DNA of 44,085 bases, from positions 1 to 44,085 of the forward strand of contig CAAFPB010000017.1 in the NCBI GenBank assembly GCA_900764725.1, read 5' to 3'. The notes under the pieces are model-generated. The model was not told the origin of the DNA. It ran no database searches and saw only the letters and a program-made list of their open reading frames with translations. Position numbers and translations under genes: made by a program. This stretch comes from an uncultured Catenibacterium sp. GTDB taxonomy: Bacteria > Bacillota_I > Bacilli_A > Erysipelotrichales > Coprobacillaceae. Positions 1 through 7,549 of this stretch are shown one piece after another; position 1 is the first letter of the stretch; each line of letters starts with the position of its first letter.

Positions 1-21
1 AGACGTGTGCTCTTCCGATCT
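1..21. other. Illumina sequencing adapter (left contig end)
   Basis: The first 21 bases are the 3' part of the standard TruSeq read-2 adapter (ends GCTCTTCCGATCT). They are not genomic. Their reverse complement is present at the right end of the window. Real sequence starts at base 22. A GTG at position 5 inside the adapter opens an artificial start for the first gene, adding the spurious residues MCSSDL. Confidence 0.97.
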
Positions 22-847
22 GTTTTTTAAAGGATGTCCATTAAGATGTGAATGGTGTGCCAATCCTGAAAGTCAGGCAGTGAGTCCTCAGGTTTTATAC
101 AATAATGAAAAATGTCTCCAGTGTGAGACATGTGTACATACTTGTCCTAAAGGGGCTATAAAGATGGAAGATGGCTTGATTCGAATTGATCATAAGATAT
201 GTGATCATTGTATGAAATGTGTCAAAGCTTGTCCTGGAAAAGCCTTAACACAGGAAGGTGAAGTAAAGACAGTAGAAGAAGTTGTTGATATCTGTATGCA
301 GGATATTGATTTCTATGAAGAATCCAATGGTGGTGTGACTTTATCTGGTGGAGAAGCCATGGTGCAATATGATTTCATGATGGCTCTTGTCCATGCATTA
401 AAAGAAAAAGGACTTCATCTTGCGATTGAAACAACAGGTATTGTAGATCATGAGAAGTTTAAGAAGGCAGCCCCTTTATTTGATCTCTTGTTATTTGATG
501 TCAAACAGGCTGATCCAATGAAGCATAAGAAGGGAACGCATGTCACAAATGAAGTAATTCAAAAGAACTTCAAATGGGCTATTGAACAGGGACTGAATGT
601 TTTACCTAGAATACCTGTTATTCCTGGCTTTAATGAAACATTAGAAGATGCGAAAGAACTTGCATTATGTATTAAGGAAGCAGGTGCAAAAGATGTACAG
701 CTTCTTCCATTCCATCAATTTGGTGAAAACAAATATAAACTACTTGGTAAAGATTATAAGCTTCATGAAGTAGAAGCCTTACATCCTGAAGATTTAGTAG
801 ATTATCAAAATGAGTTCATCAAGTGTGGGTTGAATTGTTTCTTCTAG
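22..847 (+). CDS. Glycyl-radical enzyme activating protein, N-terminus missing
   Basis: Radical SAM activase that places the glycyl radical on a pyruvate-formate-lyase-like partner enzyme. The first genomic residues FFKGCPLRCEWCANPE carry the CX3CX2C radical-SAM cluster motif. They are followed by two ferredoxin-type cysteine clusters (CLQCETCVHTCP and CDHCMKCVKACP), the insert typical of activases of non-PFL glycyl-radical enzymes. GGVTLSGGE is the conserved activase motif. About 274 residues remain, and roughly 25 N-terminal residues are lost at the contig end. The partner enzyme is expected just upstream, outside the window, so the substrate (choline, glycerol, 4-hydroxyphenylacetate or another) cannot be told. 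Any start codon assigned inside bases 1-21 is adapter. The DeoR gene follows after 28 bases and is probably in the same operon. Confidence 0.9.
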
Positions 848-875
848 ATTAATATAATGAGTGCGGAGGTATTCT

Positions 876-1631
876 ATGAAAGACCGCTATAATAAAATAT
901 TAGAACTACTTACAAAAGAAAAGAAAATAGAAGTCAATGAATTATCTCAAATACTTGGGGTATCCAATGTCACTATACGTAAAGACTTAGATGCACTTGA
1001 AGAAAAAGGGATTATTAAAAGGGGACATGGCTATGCTATTCTTGCGAATAAAGATGATATCAATGGACGCTTAGCTTATCATTATGAAGTTAAGAAGCGT
1101 ATTGCGAAAAAAGCCGCAGAGCTTATTCATGATGGTGATACAGTGATGATTGAAAGCGGGAGCTGTTGTGCTATTCTTGCAGATACAATTGCATCAGAGA
1201 AATTAGATGTTACTATTGTGACTAACAGTGCTTTTATTGCAGGGTATATTCGTGATAAAAAGAATACCAATGTGATTCTTCTAGGTGGTGCTTACCAGAA
1301 AGATTCACAGGTTATGGTAGGACCTATTGTGGCACAATGTGCTCAAAACTTCTGTGTAGACCAGTTGTTTATTGGCGCAGATGGTTATAATCCTCGTGTA
1401 GGTTTCACAAATAGTGATCATTTACGTGCACAGGCTGTCAGAGATATGGCTGAACAGGCAGAACATATTATTGTCTTAACTGAAAGTGAAAAGTTTAATT
1501 CACATGGTGTAGTACCTCTTCAGTTAAAAGAACGTATTGATACAATCATTACAGATGATCATATTCCTGAAGATATAAGAACACATTTGTTGTCAGAAAA
1601 TAAAACATTATTAACTATAGAAAACGAATAA
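876..1631 (+). CDS. DeoR-family transcriptional regulator
   Basis: A 251-residue regulator. The N-terminal DeoR helix-turn-helix (about residues 5-55, with VSNVTIRKDLDALEEKGIIKR) is followed by a DeoR sugar-phosphate-sensing domain containing VTNSAFIAGYI, ILLGG and FIGADGYN. The start is the ATG at 876: a GGAGG ribosome site lies at 865-869. The GTG at 861 would put that site inside the gene, so it is rejected. The gene follows the glycyl-radical activase directly, which suggests it senses a phosphorylated metabolite of that pathway and controls it; that role is an inference. It ends in a bidirectional terminator. Confidence 0.87.
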   Translation: MKDRYNKILELLTKEKKIEVNELSQILGVSNVTIRKDLDALEEKGIIKRGHGYAILANKDDINGRLAYHYEVKKRIAKKAAELIHDGDTVMIESGSCCAILADTIASEKLDVTIVTNSAFIAGYIRDKKNTNVILLGGAYQKDSQVMVGPIVAQCAQNFCVDQLFIGADGYNPRVGFTNSDHLRAQAVRDMAEQAEHIIVLTESEKFNSHGVVPLQLKERIDTIITDDHIPEDIRTHLLSENKTLLTIENE

Positions 1632-1657
1632 ACGGAAGGGGTTTGCCCTTCCGTTTT
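1630..1657. terminator. Bidirectional terminator between convergent genes
   Basis: Eleven-base stem AAACGGAAGGG / CCCTTCCGTTT with a GTTTG loop, T-rich on both strands. It serves the DeoR gene (+) and the phosphatase gene (-), whose stop codons sit at its two edges. Confidence 0.9.
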
Positions 1658-2447
1658 ACTTTAAGTCTTTTATAATACGTTGTAACTCTCCTGGCTGACC
1701 ATCCTTATAAGGAATCTTATAAGAAGAACCATCTGTTAAACATAAACAGTTTAATTGTCCCTTATCAGCCACAGCAAGTCCTCCATCAATACCAATCTTA
1801 TTATGATAATCAGGATCATACCAGATATTAAAAGAATGATCATCATTCACATAACATAAAGGGGTATGACCAAATATATAAGTATATTCAGGATTACATG
1901 GGTTCATATAGAAATATTCTCTAATCCATGCAAGTAATTCAGGATCACTATCTTCTATATTGGTTACCTCAGGATCCACTCCTGCATGCACCATTACATA
2001 ATGCTTACCCTGATAATCAAGCTCTATATAGTTAGGTAGACTATCAATAAAATCAATAATTTCCTGTACAAACTCTTTCTTTATTTCAAAATATTCCTCA
2101 TAAGGAATAGAATCCTTCTGTAAGAACTCTCTAATACTATTTACAGTACCTGTAGCACCATTCTGTTTCCATAAACGATACGCATTATTCAAATCAGAAT
2201 CCAAATCATTATATTTTAAGCTGGCTGCTAAAGATTGTCTCATCATAATTTCATGATTACCCTTGATCATATGAACATTGGGCATTGCTTTCACAAAATA
2301 ATATATATCAATTGAATTAGGACCACGATCCATAATATCCCCTAGAATATATAACTCATCTTCATCAGTGAATTGAATCTTATTGAGCATCAGCTGCAAT
2401 AACACAAATTGTCCATGTAAATCAGACATGACAAAAATTCTCTTCAC
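1656..2447 (-). CDS. PPP-family metallophosphoesterase (Ser/Thr phosphatase-like)
   Basis: A 263-residue calcineurin-like phosphoesterase of the PPP (bacterial PrpA/ApaH-like) group. The metal-binding motifs are complete: SDLHG near residue 8, GDIMDRG near residue 37, GNHE near residue 63, then VHAG and FGHTP toward the C-terminus. It probably dephosphorylates proteins or small phosphoesters; the substrate is unknown. The start is a GTG at 2447 with a strong AGGTGAG site five bases upstream, giving MKRIFVMSDLHG, the usual family N-terminus. A later in-frame ATG at 2429 would remove the first beta strand. The gene stands alone and is convergent with the DeoR gene. Confidence 0.85.
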   Translation of the reverse strand: MKRIFVMSDLHGQFVLLQLMLNKIQFTDEDELYILGDIMDRGPNSIDIYYFVKAMPNVHMIKGNHEIMMRQSLAASLKYNDLDSDLNNAYRLWKQNGATGTVNSIREFLQKDSIPYEEYFEIKKEFVQEIIDFIDSLPNYIELDYQGKHYVMVHAGVDPEVTNIEDSDPELLAWIREYFYMNPCNPEYTYIFGHTPLCYVNDDHSFNIWYDPDYHNKIGIDGGLAVADKGQLNCLCLTDGSSYKIPYKDGQPGELQRIIKDLK

Positions 2448-2536
2448 TAATACTCACCTGCCTCTCAAATACATTTTATCATACACAAAAAGGAATGCAA
2501 AACAGAACATAATCATCAAAAAAAATAGTTGAATTA

Positions 2537-2545
2537 TGATATGAT
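2537..2545 (+). promoter_or_regulatory. Extended -10 promoter
   Basis: TGATATGAT is an extended -10 element (TG at 2537-2538, TATGAT at 2540-2545) 18 bases before the start at 2563. No good -35 box is seen. Confidence 0.45.
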
Positions 2546-2562
2546 TAATACAGGTGAAGGAT

Positions 2563-3168
2563 ATGGATAAATTTTATAGAGAGACTTACTTGATGATTAT
2601 ATTTAAATGGTCTTATTACTATACAAGAAAGAATATGAAAAATATTATGTGTGATATGATTGAAGATACAGATCATTATCATACAGTACGTTTTTGTTTA
2701 AAGAATCGTGTTGCTTATTTAACAGTCTGGCATAATGGCATAATAGAAGAACAGATTACGGATGAAGAAGGAAATGAAATCTATTTCTATCTTCATTATA
2801 CGTTAAAGAACTTATCACAGTTCTTATCATATTATAGAGATTTCATGATTGTATTCTTAAAAGATGCAGACCCTCAACATATTAAAGTGGGGATTGTAGA
2901 CCAGGATGGCTTTTCTTCTAGTTATTTAATTGGTTTGATGAAGGAAAGTCTATCAATAGAAAAGTCTAATCTAGAAGTAGAATCAGTGAGTTTATCTTCA
3001 CTAGAAGATGTATATAAGAACTATGACGCACTCTATTTATCTCCTTCAGTCATGCACTTAAAAGGGGATATAGAATCTATTGTATCTGTTCCAGTCTATG
3101 TGATTGATCCTCTTGTTTATGCAACCAATGATTTCTATACACTTATACATACAATTTTATCAAAATAA
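2563..3168 (+). CDS. Unrecognised 201-residue protein with an EIIB-like C-terminal half
   Basis: No family is recognised with certainty. The start is the ATG at 2563, six bases after AGGTG (2552-2556). The N-terminal half (about 1-105) is helical and rich in Tyr and Phe, with no signal peptide or helix-turn-helix. The C-terminal half (HIKVGIVDQDGFSSSYLIGLM... through VPVYVIDPLVYATNDFYTLIHTIL) has a beta-alpha pattern. It resembles the EIIB-like domain at the end of PRD/Mga-type regulators, in which a phosphate-accepting loop after the first strand is followed by a proline-rich last strand. The usual Cys of EIIB is absent. This could be a remnant or free-standing piece of such a regulator. It is monocistronic, 76 bases before the PerR-like gene. 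Confidence 0.55.
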   Translation: MDKFYRETYLMIIFKWSYYYTRKNMKNIMCDMIEDTDHYHTVRFCLKNRVAYLTVWHNGIIEEQITDEEGNEIYFYLHYTLKNLSQFLSYYRDFMIVFLKDADPQHIKVGIVDQDGFSSSYLIGLMKESLSIEKSNLEVESVSLSSLEDVYKNYDALYLSPSVMHLKGDIESIVSVPVYVIDPLVYATNDFYTLIHTILSK

Positions 3169-3178
3169 TGCATCTTAC

Positions 3179-3206
3179 TTGCATTATTACGAGTAAATAG
3201 TATACT
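3179..3206 (+). promoter_or_regulatory. perR-rbr promoter
   Basis: TTGCAT (3179-3184), 16-base spacer, TATACT (3201-3206). Its downstream edge abuts a perfect 6-1-6 palindrome at 3213-3225. Confidence 0.7.
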
Positions 3207-3212
3207 AATAGT

Positions 3213-3225
3213 AGTAATCATTACT
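3213..3225 (+). promoter_or_regulatory. Probable PerR/Fur-type operator
   Basis: AGTAAT-C-ATTACT is a perfect palindrome over the expected transcription start. It keeps the TAATnATTA centre of the Per box (consensus TTATAATnATTATAA; 10 of 14 defined positions match). Autoregulation by the gene that follows is an inference. Confidence 0.6.
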
Positions 3226-3244
3226 GATTAGGAGAAGGGAACAT

Positions 3245-3664
3245 ATGGCGGAGACAAGACTTAGGAGATCTAAACAGCGAGATACGATATATGATATGTT
3301 AGTGAATGATCGTACGCATCCTACAGCAGAAGTTATTTATTCTCATGTAAGAAGAATTATTCCAGATATATCACTAGGCACTGTTTATCGTAATCTGAAT
3401 GTTTTAGTCGAAAATGGGTATATCAGAAAATTAAATATTGATGGTGTTACTGTACATTATGATGGTAATGTGACTCCACATCATCATATGGTATGTTCAA
3501 AATGTGGAAAGATTGTGGATATACATATTCCACACGGTGCATTTGATGAACTTGTTCATGATATAGAAGAACTAGACCAAGTACACCTCACACATGTTGA
3601 TATGTTATTTCAAGGAATCTGTAATGATTGTAAGAATATGAAGGAGGATAAAGAAGATGTCTAA
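3245..3664 (+). CDS. perR: Fur-family metalloregulator, PerR-like
   Basis: A 139-residue Fur-family repressor. The winged helix is at about 8-70 ([21 protein letters not shown]). The structural zinc site is C84xxC87 with C126xxC129. Residues in the positions of the PerR regulatory metal site are H25, D73, the H79-H81 cluster and D92; an Asp rather than Glu at the D92 position is PerR-like. PerR senses peroxide by metal-catalysed histidine oxidation. The start at 3245 has an AGGAGAAGG site. The last eight bases overlap the start of rubrerythrin, a peroxide-reducing enzyme, and a Per-box-like palindrome lies in the promoter. Both support PerR over Fur or Zur, but the assignment is by motif and context. 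Confidence 0.83.
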   Translation: MAETRLRRSKQRDTIYDMLVNDRTHPTAEVIYSHVRRIIPDISLGTVYRNLNVLVENGYIRKLNIDGVTVHYDGNVTPHHHMVCSKCGKIVDIHIPHGAFDELVHDIEELDQVHLTHVDMLFQGICNDCKNMKEDKEDV

Positions 3665-4241
3665 TTTAAAAGGTACTGAAACATTAAAGAATTTAATGGC
3701 TGCATTTGCAGGTGAATCACAGGCAAGAAATCGTTATACTTTCTGGGCTAGTATCGCAAAGAAAGAAGGTTATGTAGAAGTGTCTAAAATCTTCGAAGAA
3801 ACTGCTAACCAGGAAAAAGAACATGCGAAACGCTTAATGAAGCTTATGAATACTGCTGCTCAGGGTGAAACATTACCTGTTGCAGGTGAATTCCCAGTAT
3901 TAATGGGTACAACTGTAGAAAACTTAAAGGCTGCAGCTGGTGGTGAAAACGAAGAATGGACTCATATGTATCCTGAATTCGCTAAGAAAGCTGAAGAAGA
4001 AGGATTACCTGAAATCGCAGCTATCTTAAGAGCTATTGCGATGGCAGAAAAGATGCATGAAGAAAGATATTTAAAACTAGCAAAACAGATTGAAGACGGT
4101 ACAGTATTCAAGAAAGATCATAAAGTACTATGGAAATGTAATAACTGTGGCTATGTAGTAGAATCTTTAGAAGCTCCTACAGTATGTCCAGCTTGTAATC
4201 ATCCACAGGCTTACTTTGAAGAATACAAATTCTTTGATTAA
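3657..4241 (+). CDS. rbr: Rubrerythrin
   Basis: A 194-residue cytosolic peroxide reductase of anaerobes. The ferritin-like four-helix di-iron domain (about 1-145) carries repeated ExxH/ExxR ligands ([31 protein letters not shown]). The C-terminal rubredoxin-like FeS4 domain has C161xxC164 and C177xxC180. It reduces hydrogen peroxide to water with electrons from NADH via other redox proteins. The start at 3657 has an AAGGAGG site located inside the upstream perR gene, and the two genes overlap by 8 bases, so translation is coupled. A terminator follows directly, making a two-gene peroxide-defence operon. Confidence 0.95.
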   Translation: MSNLKGTETLKNLMAAFAGESQARNRYTFWASIAKKEGYVEVSKIFEETANQEKEHAKRLMKLMNTAAQGETLPVAGEFPVLMGTTVENLKAAAGGENEEWTHMYPEFAKKAEEEGLPEIAAILRAIAMAEKMHEERYLKLAKQIEDGTVFKKDHKVLWKCNNCGYVVESLEAPTVCPACNHPQAYFEEYKFFD

Positions 4242-4253
4242 TATATTGTGTGC

Positions 4254-4276
4254 AAAGACAGCGAAAGCTGTCTTTT
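4254..4276 (+). terminator. Terminator of perR-rbr
   Basis: AAAGACAGC-GAAA-GCTGTCTTTT: nine-base stem with a stable GNRA tetraloop, then T-rich sequence. Confidence 0.9.
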
Positions 4277-4286
4277 ATTATATGTA

Positions 4287-4310
4287 AAAAGACCTCATTT
4301 GAGGTCTTTA
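4287..4310 (-). terminator. Terminator of fchA-folD
   Basis: Stem AAAGACCTC / GAGGTCTTT with a four-base loop. On the minus strand it is followed by TTTTTAC, just beyond the folD stop codon. Confidence 0.85.
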
Positions 4311-5141
4311 ACGCATTTTTGCGGCTTGAATTAAATGTTTCGCAAGTACTGCAGTTGTGACAGTACCAACACCACCAGGAACAGGTGTAGCAGCAGATGC
4401 TTTACCATCAAGAGTGGCATAATCTACATCACCACATAGCTTACCATTCTCATCCACATTGATACCTACATCAATCATTACAGCATCCTGTCCACAATAA
4501 TCACTATTTAACATCTTTGCACGTCCTGCAGCCGCAATCACAATCTCTGCATCAGAACATGTCTTCTTTAAATCAACAGTTCTTGTATGAGTCATAGTCA
4601 CTGTCGCATTCTCTTTAAGAAGTAACATAGAGACAGGTTTACCAACAACCATACTTCTACCTACTACAGTCACTCTCTTACCTGTGAGTTCAATATCATA
4701 TGCCTTTAATACTTCAATCACTGCTTCTGCAGTACATGGAGAAAAACCAGTTGTATCTCCTGCAAACACCTTCGCAATATTAATAGGAGAAATACCATCT
4801 AAATCCTTTTTCGGATCAATCATATTCTCAATATCTTTTTCATTAATAGTACGAGGAAGTGGTCTTAATAATAAGATTCCTGTCACTTCATCATCTTCAT
4901 TAATTTCTTTAAAAGCCTTTTTGAATTCCTCATCACTTATATCTTGCGCGAAAACATAAGAAGCCACATCTAAACCAAATGATTTTAATTTCTTAGTCGC
5001 TCCACGTTCATAACTCATATCATCAGGATTTTCACCTACTCTCACAATCGCAAGCTTAGGTACAAAAGATAATGTTTCTAACTCTTTTGATACATATTCC
5101 TTAATTCCATCAGAAACTTTCTTTCCTCTCAACTCTAACAT
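4308..5141 (-). CDS. folD: Methylene-THF dehydrogenase (FolD), probably monofunctional
   Basis: A 277-residue FolD-family enzyme: N-terminal catalytic domain, then a Rossmann domain (TVVGRSMVVGKPVSMLLL, about 160-178) and the C-terminal TPVPGGVGTVTTAVL signature. It oxidises 5,10-methylene-THF to 5,10-methenyl-THF with NAD(P). In bifunctional FolD a YxxxK lysine and the Gln of VQLPLP are needed for the cyclohydrolase step. Here the region reads SYERGATKK, with Ala at the lysine position, and LLLRPLP, with no Gln. The KDLDG aspartate is kept. This suggests only dehydrogenase activity, with hydrolysis done by the FchA-like neighbour, whose stop overlaps this start by 7 bases. Confidence 0.92.
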   Translation of the reverse strand: MLELRGKKVSDGIKEYVSKELETLSFVPKLAIVRVGENPDDMSYERGATKKLKSFGLDVASYVFAQDISDEEFKKAFKEINEDDEVTGILLLRPLPRTINEKDIENMIDPKKDLDGISPINIAKVFAGDTTGFSPCTAEAVIEVLKAYDIELTGKRVTVVGRSMVVGKPVSMLLLKENATVTMTHTRTVDLKKTCSDAEIVIAAAGRAKMLNSDYCGQDAVMIDVGINVDENGKLCGDVDYATLDGKASAATPVPGGVGTVTTAVLAKHLIQAAKMR

Positions 5142-5767
5142 GATGTTCCCCCTAACTTCTTAATCACACTATTTGTGATTTGATCTGCAAGTTGTTGTCC
5201 TTCCACTAATAACTTCTCAGCACGTCTATTCATCTTTTCAGCCATTTCTCTATTCTTCATAGACTTCGTATTAATATAGACATTCATAATAGCTCCAGTC
5301 AATGCACTACGTAAACATTGTACACCAACACCAACATCACTTATGGCCATCACTGAACCTTTCTCATTTAAAGTAGAAAATAACTTTAAAGACTGATAGC
5401 TTAAATCCATGATCTGTAATGGCACAAGAGATGCATCCAATAAACATGACTCCATCACAAACTCTTTATGTTTCTTTTCTTCTTCAGTATTCTTAGGAAG
5501 TTTATAAGCCTCGGCAAGAGGCTTAAAGCTTTCTGCATCCTCATCTACAGAAGTGACAAGTTTCTTCTTTAAGTCTTCTAACTTCTCCATGATCTCTTTT
5601 ATTTCATCTTCTACATCTTTATATTTCTTCTTACCTACAGTTAAGTTACCTACCATCAGTCCTAATGCACATCCAATTGCACCTACAAGTCCTGAAGCAC
5701 CTCCACCACCAGGAGTAGGGGAAGATGAAGATAACTCATCTAAGAAGTCTTTAATCATTTCTTTCAT
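5135..5767 (-). CDS. fchA: Methenyl-THF cyclohydrolase / cyclodeaminase-family protein
   Basis: A 210-residue protein of the formiminotransferase-cyclodeaminase family. The hallmark SSSPTPGGGGASGLVGAIGCALG is at about residues 11-33. An all-alpha body includes IMDLSYQSLKLF and a conserved GVGVQCLRSALTGA segment. It hydrolyses 5,10-methenyl-THF to 10-formyl-THF (FchA role) or deaminates formimino-THF. No histidine-degradation genes are nearby and folD follows directly, so the cyclohydrolase role is preferred. The start is the ATG at 5767: an AGGGAG site lies six bases upstream, and further in-frame starts to 5818 would run through that site. It has its own promoter at 5821-5849. Confidence 0.88.
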   Translation of the reverse strand: MKEMIKDFLDELSSSSPTPGGGGASGLVGAIGCALGLMVGNLTVGKKKYKDVEDEIKEIMEKLEDLKKKLVTSVDEDAESFKPLAEAYKLPKNTEEEKKHKEFVMESCLLDASLVPLQIMDLSYQSLKLFSTLNEKGSVMAISDVGVGVQCLRSALTGAIMNVYINTKSMKNREMAEKMNRRAEKLLVEGQQLADQITNSVIKKLGGTSC

Positions 5768-5788
5768 TTTTAACTCCCTCATACGAAA

Positions 5789-5809
5789 AGACACGAGAAC
5801 CTCGTGTCT
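5789..5809 (-). terminator. Stem-loop between lit and fchA
   Basis: AGACACGAG / CTCGTGTCT, nine-base stem with a three-base loop, followed by TTTTCG on the minus strand. It could end the aroE-rdgB-trmL-lit transcript. It also lies just downstream of the fchA promoter start point, so it would form at the very 5' end of the fchA-folD mRNA. Confidence 0.65.
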
Positions 5810-5820
5810 ATTTTTCATAA

Positions 5821-5849
5821 ATTATACTCATTTATTTGTATTAATGCAA
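5821..5849 (-). promoter_or_regulatory. fchA-folD promoter
   Basis: On the minus strand TTGCAT (5844-5849), 17-base spacer, TATAAT (5821-5826). It lies partly inside the 3' end of the upstream membrane-protein gene. Confidence 0.75.
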
Positions 5850-6457
5850 TAAATATGTTTGAAATATATACCTAAATTAATAAGAACACCTATTCCAATC
5901 AAGCTAAATAGCGCAATTCCTAATGTCACAAAATAACTTTCAGGAAAGATATTGATAATAGGATCAATATCAGGATTAATCAGCCAGTAGTTATTGTTGA
6001 AAAGGATATGATGCATCATTGTGAATGCTGAGTCGAAATCAACATAAGCTGTTCCACCTACAATAAATACGAGTCCTAAAGTAGTAAATCCTGCCCATTT
6101 AAAAGGTCTATAATCATTCTCTTTAATTGTAGAGTAGATGAGATAAATGGTTCCAATTAGTACTACTAATCCAATAATCTCTAAACGATTCATTAATACC
6201 TTCACTTCATAAAAATGAAAAGCAGTATTTTTAGTCATAGGAAAAGCAGGAGTAGAAAGTGCTTTATGTGAGAATATACTTAAATAGTGGATGATCGTCA
6301 TATAACTTTCTCTCACTATCTTTTCACTTACACCTATATTAGAGGCAATCAGTGAAGAAGGATACAATACAGGCACAAATGTGACTAAGAGAATCGCACA
6401 ATCAATAATCAGAAAAGTCAAACATATAGTTAAAAGAATACCTTTAAATTTCTTCAT
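5828..6457 (-). CDS. lit: TIGR01906/DUF1461 membrane protein, Lit-like lipoprotein transacylase
   Basis: A 209-residue integral membrane protein with four predicted transmembrane segments (about 7-30, 92-112, 121-142, 180-203). The extracytoplasmic loops carry the DUF1461 signatures HFYEVKVLM and MMHHILFNNNYWLINPDIDPIINIFPESYF. This family includes Lit, shown in Enterococcus and Bacillus to move an acyl chain within lipoproteins and give the lyso form. The two conserved His regions expected for that chemistry are present. The assignment is by motif; an uncharacterised DUF1461 paralogue is the alternative. The ATG at 6457 overlaps trmL by 14 bases, so it is the last gene of aroE-rdgB-trmL-lit. 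Confidence 0.75.
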   Translation of the reverse strand: MKKFKGILLTICLTFLIIDCAILLVTFVPVLYPSSLIASNIGVSEKIVRESYMTIIHYLSIFSHKALSTPAFPMTKNTAFHFYEVKVLMNRLEIIGLVVLIGTIYLIYSTIKENDYRPFKWAGFTTLGLVFIVGGTAYVDFDSAFTMMHHILFNNNYWLINPDIDPIINIFPESYFVTLGIALFSLIGIGVLINLGIYFKHIYCINTNK

Positions 6458-6956
6458 TGTATAAGAAGTCTTCTCCCTTTTGAACCTCTACTGTAGATAA
6501 ATCAGGATAACCCTGTTGTCTTAATGCTTCATAAACACCAATGGCTACAGTATTAGATAAGTTCAAACTACGTGAATCTCCATACATAGGAATACGTACA
6601 CAATCATCAATATAATTCTTTAAGATATCATGAGGAATACCATCATGCTCATGACCAAAGAAAAGATAATGTTCACCTTCCTGCTTAAAATCATCTTCAC
6701 TATAAACCTTCTTAGAATAACGAGTAAAGAAATGATAGATACCAGGATTCTCTTTTTCAAACTCTTCAAAGTTTTCATAAACCTTAAAAGTAAGGTGATC
6801 AAAATAATCCATAACCGCTCTTTTCATTCTTGGATCATTTAATTTAAATCCTGTAGGTTTAATAATATGTAATGGTGTATGTGTCGCTGCACATGTTCTC
6901 ATAATATTACCAGTATTTTGTGGAATCGCTGGATGTACTAATACAACATGATTCAT
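6444..6956 (-). CDS. trmL: tRNA (cytidine/uridine-34-2'-O)-methyltransferase
   Basis: A 170-residue SPOUT (SpoU) methyltransferase of the TrmL group, the length of a minimal SPOUT fold. It 2'-O-methylates the wobble base of tRNA-Leu isoacceptors using S-adenosylmethionine. Visible motifs: motif 1 PAIPQNTGNIMRTCAA (about 9-24), motif 2 FGHEHDGIP (about 100-108) and motif 3 RSLNLSNTVAIGVYE (about 129-143), which form the AdoMet-binding knot. Start and stop overlap neighbours: its ATG shares one base with the rdgB stop (TAATG), and its end overlaps lit by 14 bases, so translation is coupled. Confidence 0.92.
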   Translation of the reverse strand: MNHVVLVHPAIPQNTGNIMRTCAATHTPLHIIKPTGFKLNDPRMKRAVMDYFDHLTFKVYENFEEFEKENPGIYHFFTRYSKKVYSEDDFKQEGEHYLFFGHEHDGIPHDILKNYIDDCVRIPMYGDSRSLNLSNTVAIGVYEALRQQGYPDLSTVEVQKGEDFLYNEEI

Positions 6957-7549
6957 TATTTATGTGCCTCCTCTAAATAATTATATAAAGCCTTTAATGC
7001 CTTGGCACGATGAGAGACTTCATTCTTTTCTTCCATAGTCATGACTGCAGAAGTCTTCTTTAATGGTGGATAATAGAAAATAGGATCATAACCAAAACCA
7101 TTTTCACCATCAATACAATCATTGATTTCTCCTTCAAAAGTACCTAAGAAAGTCTTAGTTTCTTCATCAGGAATAGCCAAAGCCATAGCACATACGAATC
7201 GTGCTGTCTTATCCTCTTTATCCTTAACTGCATCAATAATCCACTGATTCTTAATATCATAACTTGTATCTTCACCCATAAAACGAGAAGAATAAATACC
7301 AGGCTGTTTATCTAATGCATCTACTTCTAAACCAGAATCATCTGCAAGAGTAGGCATATGAATCATATTCATCACTGTTTCAGCCTTAATCATTGCATTT
7401 TCAGTAAAAGTATTCCCTGTTTCTTCAATATCAGGATTATAACCTAATACATCCTTAATAGACTTGACTTCAATCCCTAACTTTTCCAACATTGCGGAAA
7501 TTTCTTTAAGTTTCCCTTTATTTGTTGTTGCAACTACGATCTCTTTCAT
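6956..7549 (-). CDS. rdgB: XTP/dITP pyrophosphatase (RdgB/HAM1)
   Basis: A 197-residue house-cleaning nucleotidase that hydrolyses dITP, ITP and XTP to monophosphates. Family motifs: ATTNKGKLKEI (about 7-17), ETGNTFTENAMIKA (about 43-56), LADDSGLEVDAL (about 68-79), PGIYSSRF (about 83-90), GFGYDPIF and the C-terminal SHRAKAL. Length is normal. It overlaps aroE by four bases (ATGA) and trmL by one base. Confidence 0.95.
   Translation of the reverse strand: MKEIVVATTNKGKLKEISAMLEKLGIEVKSIKDVLGYNPDIEETGNTFTENAMIKAETVMNMIHMPTLADDSGLEVDALDKQPGIYSSRFMGEDTSYDIKNQWIIDAVKDKEDKTARFVCAMALAIPDEETKTFLGTFEGEINDCIDGENGFGYDPIFYYPPLKKTSAVMTMEEKNEVSHRAKALKALYNYLEEAHK

Noticed and set aside
4684..4959. 91-codon plus-strand frame inside folD
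   Set aside because: It is antisense to a well-conserved coding region and lacks a ribosome site.
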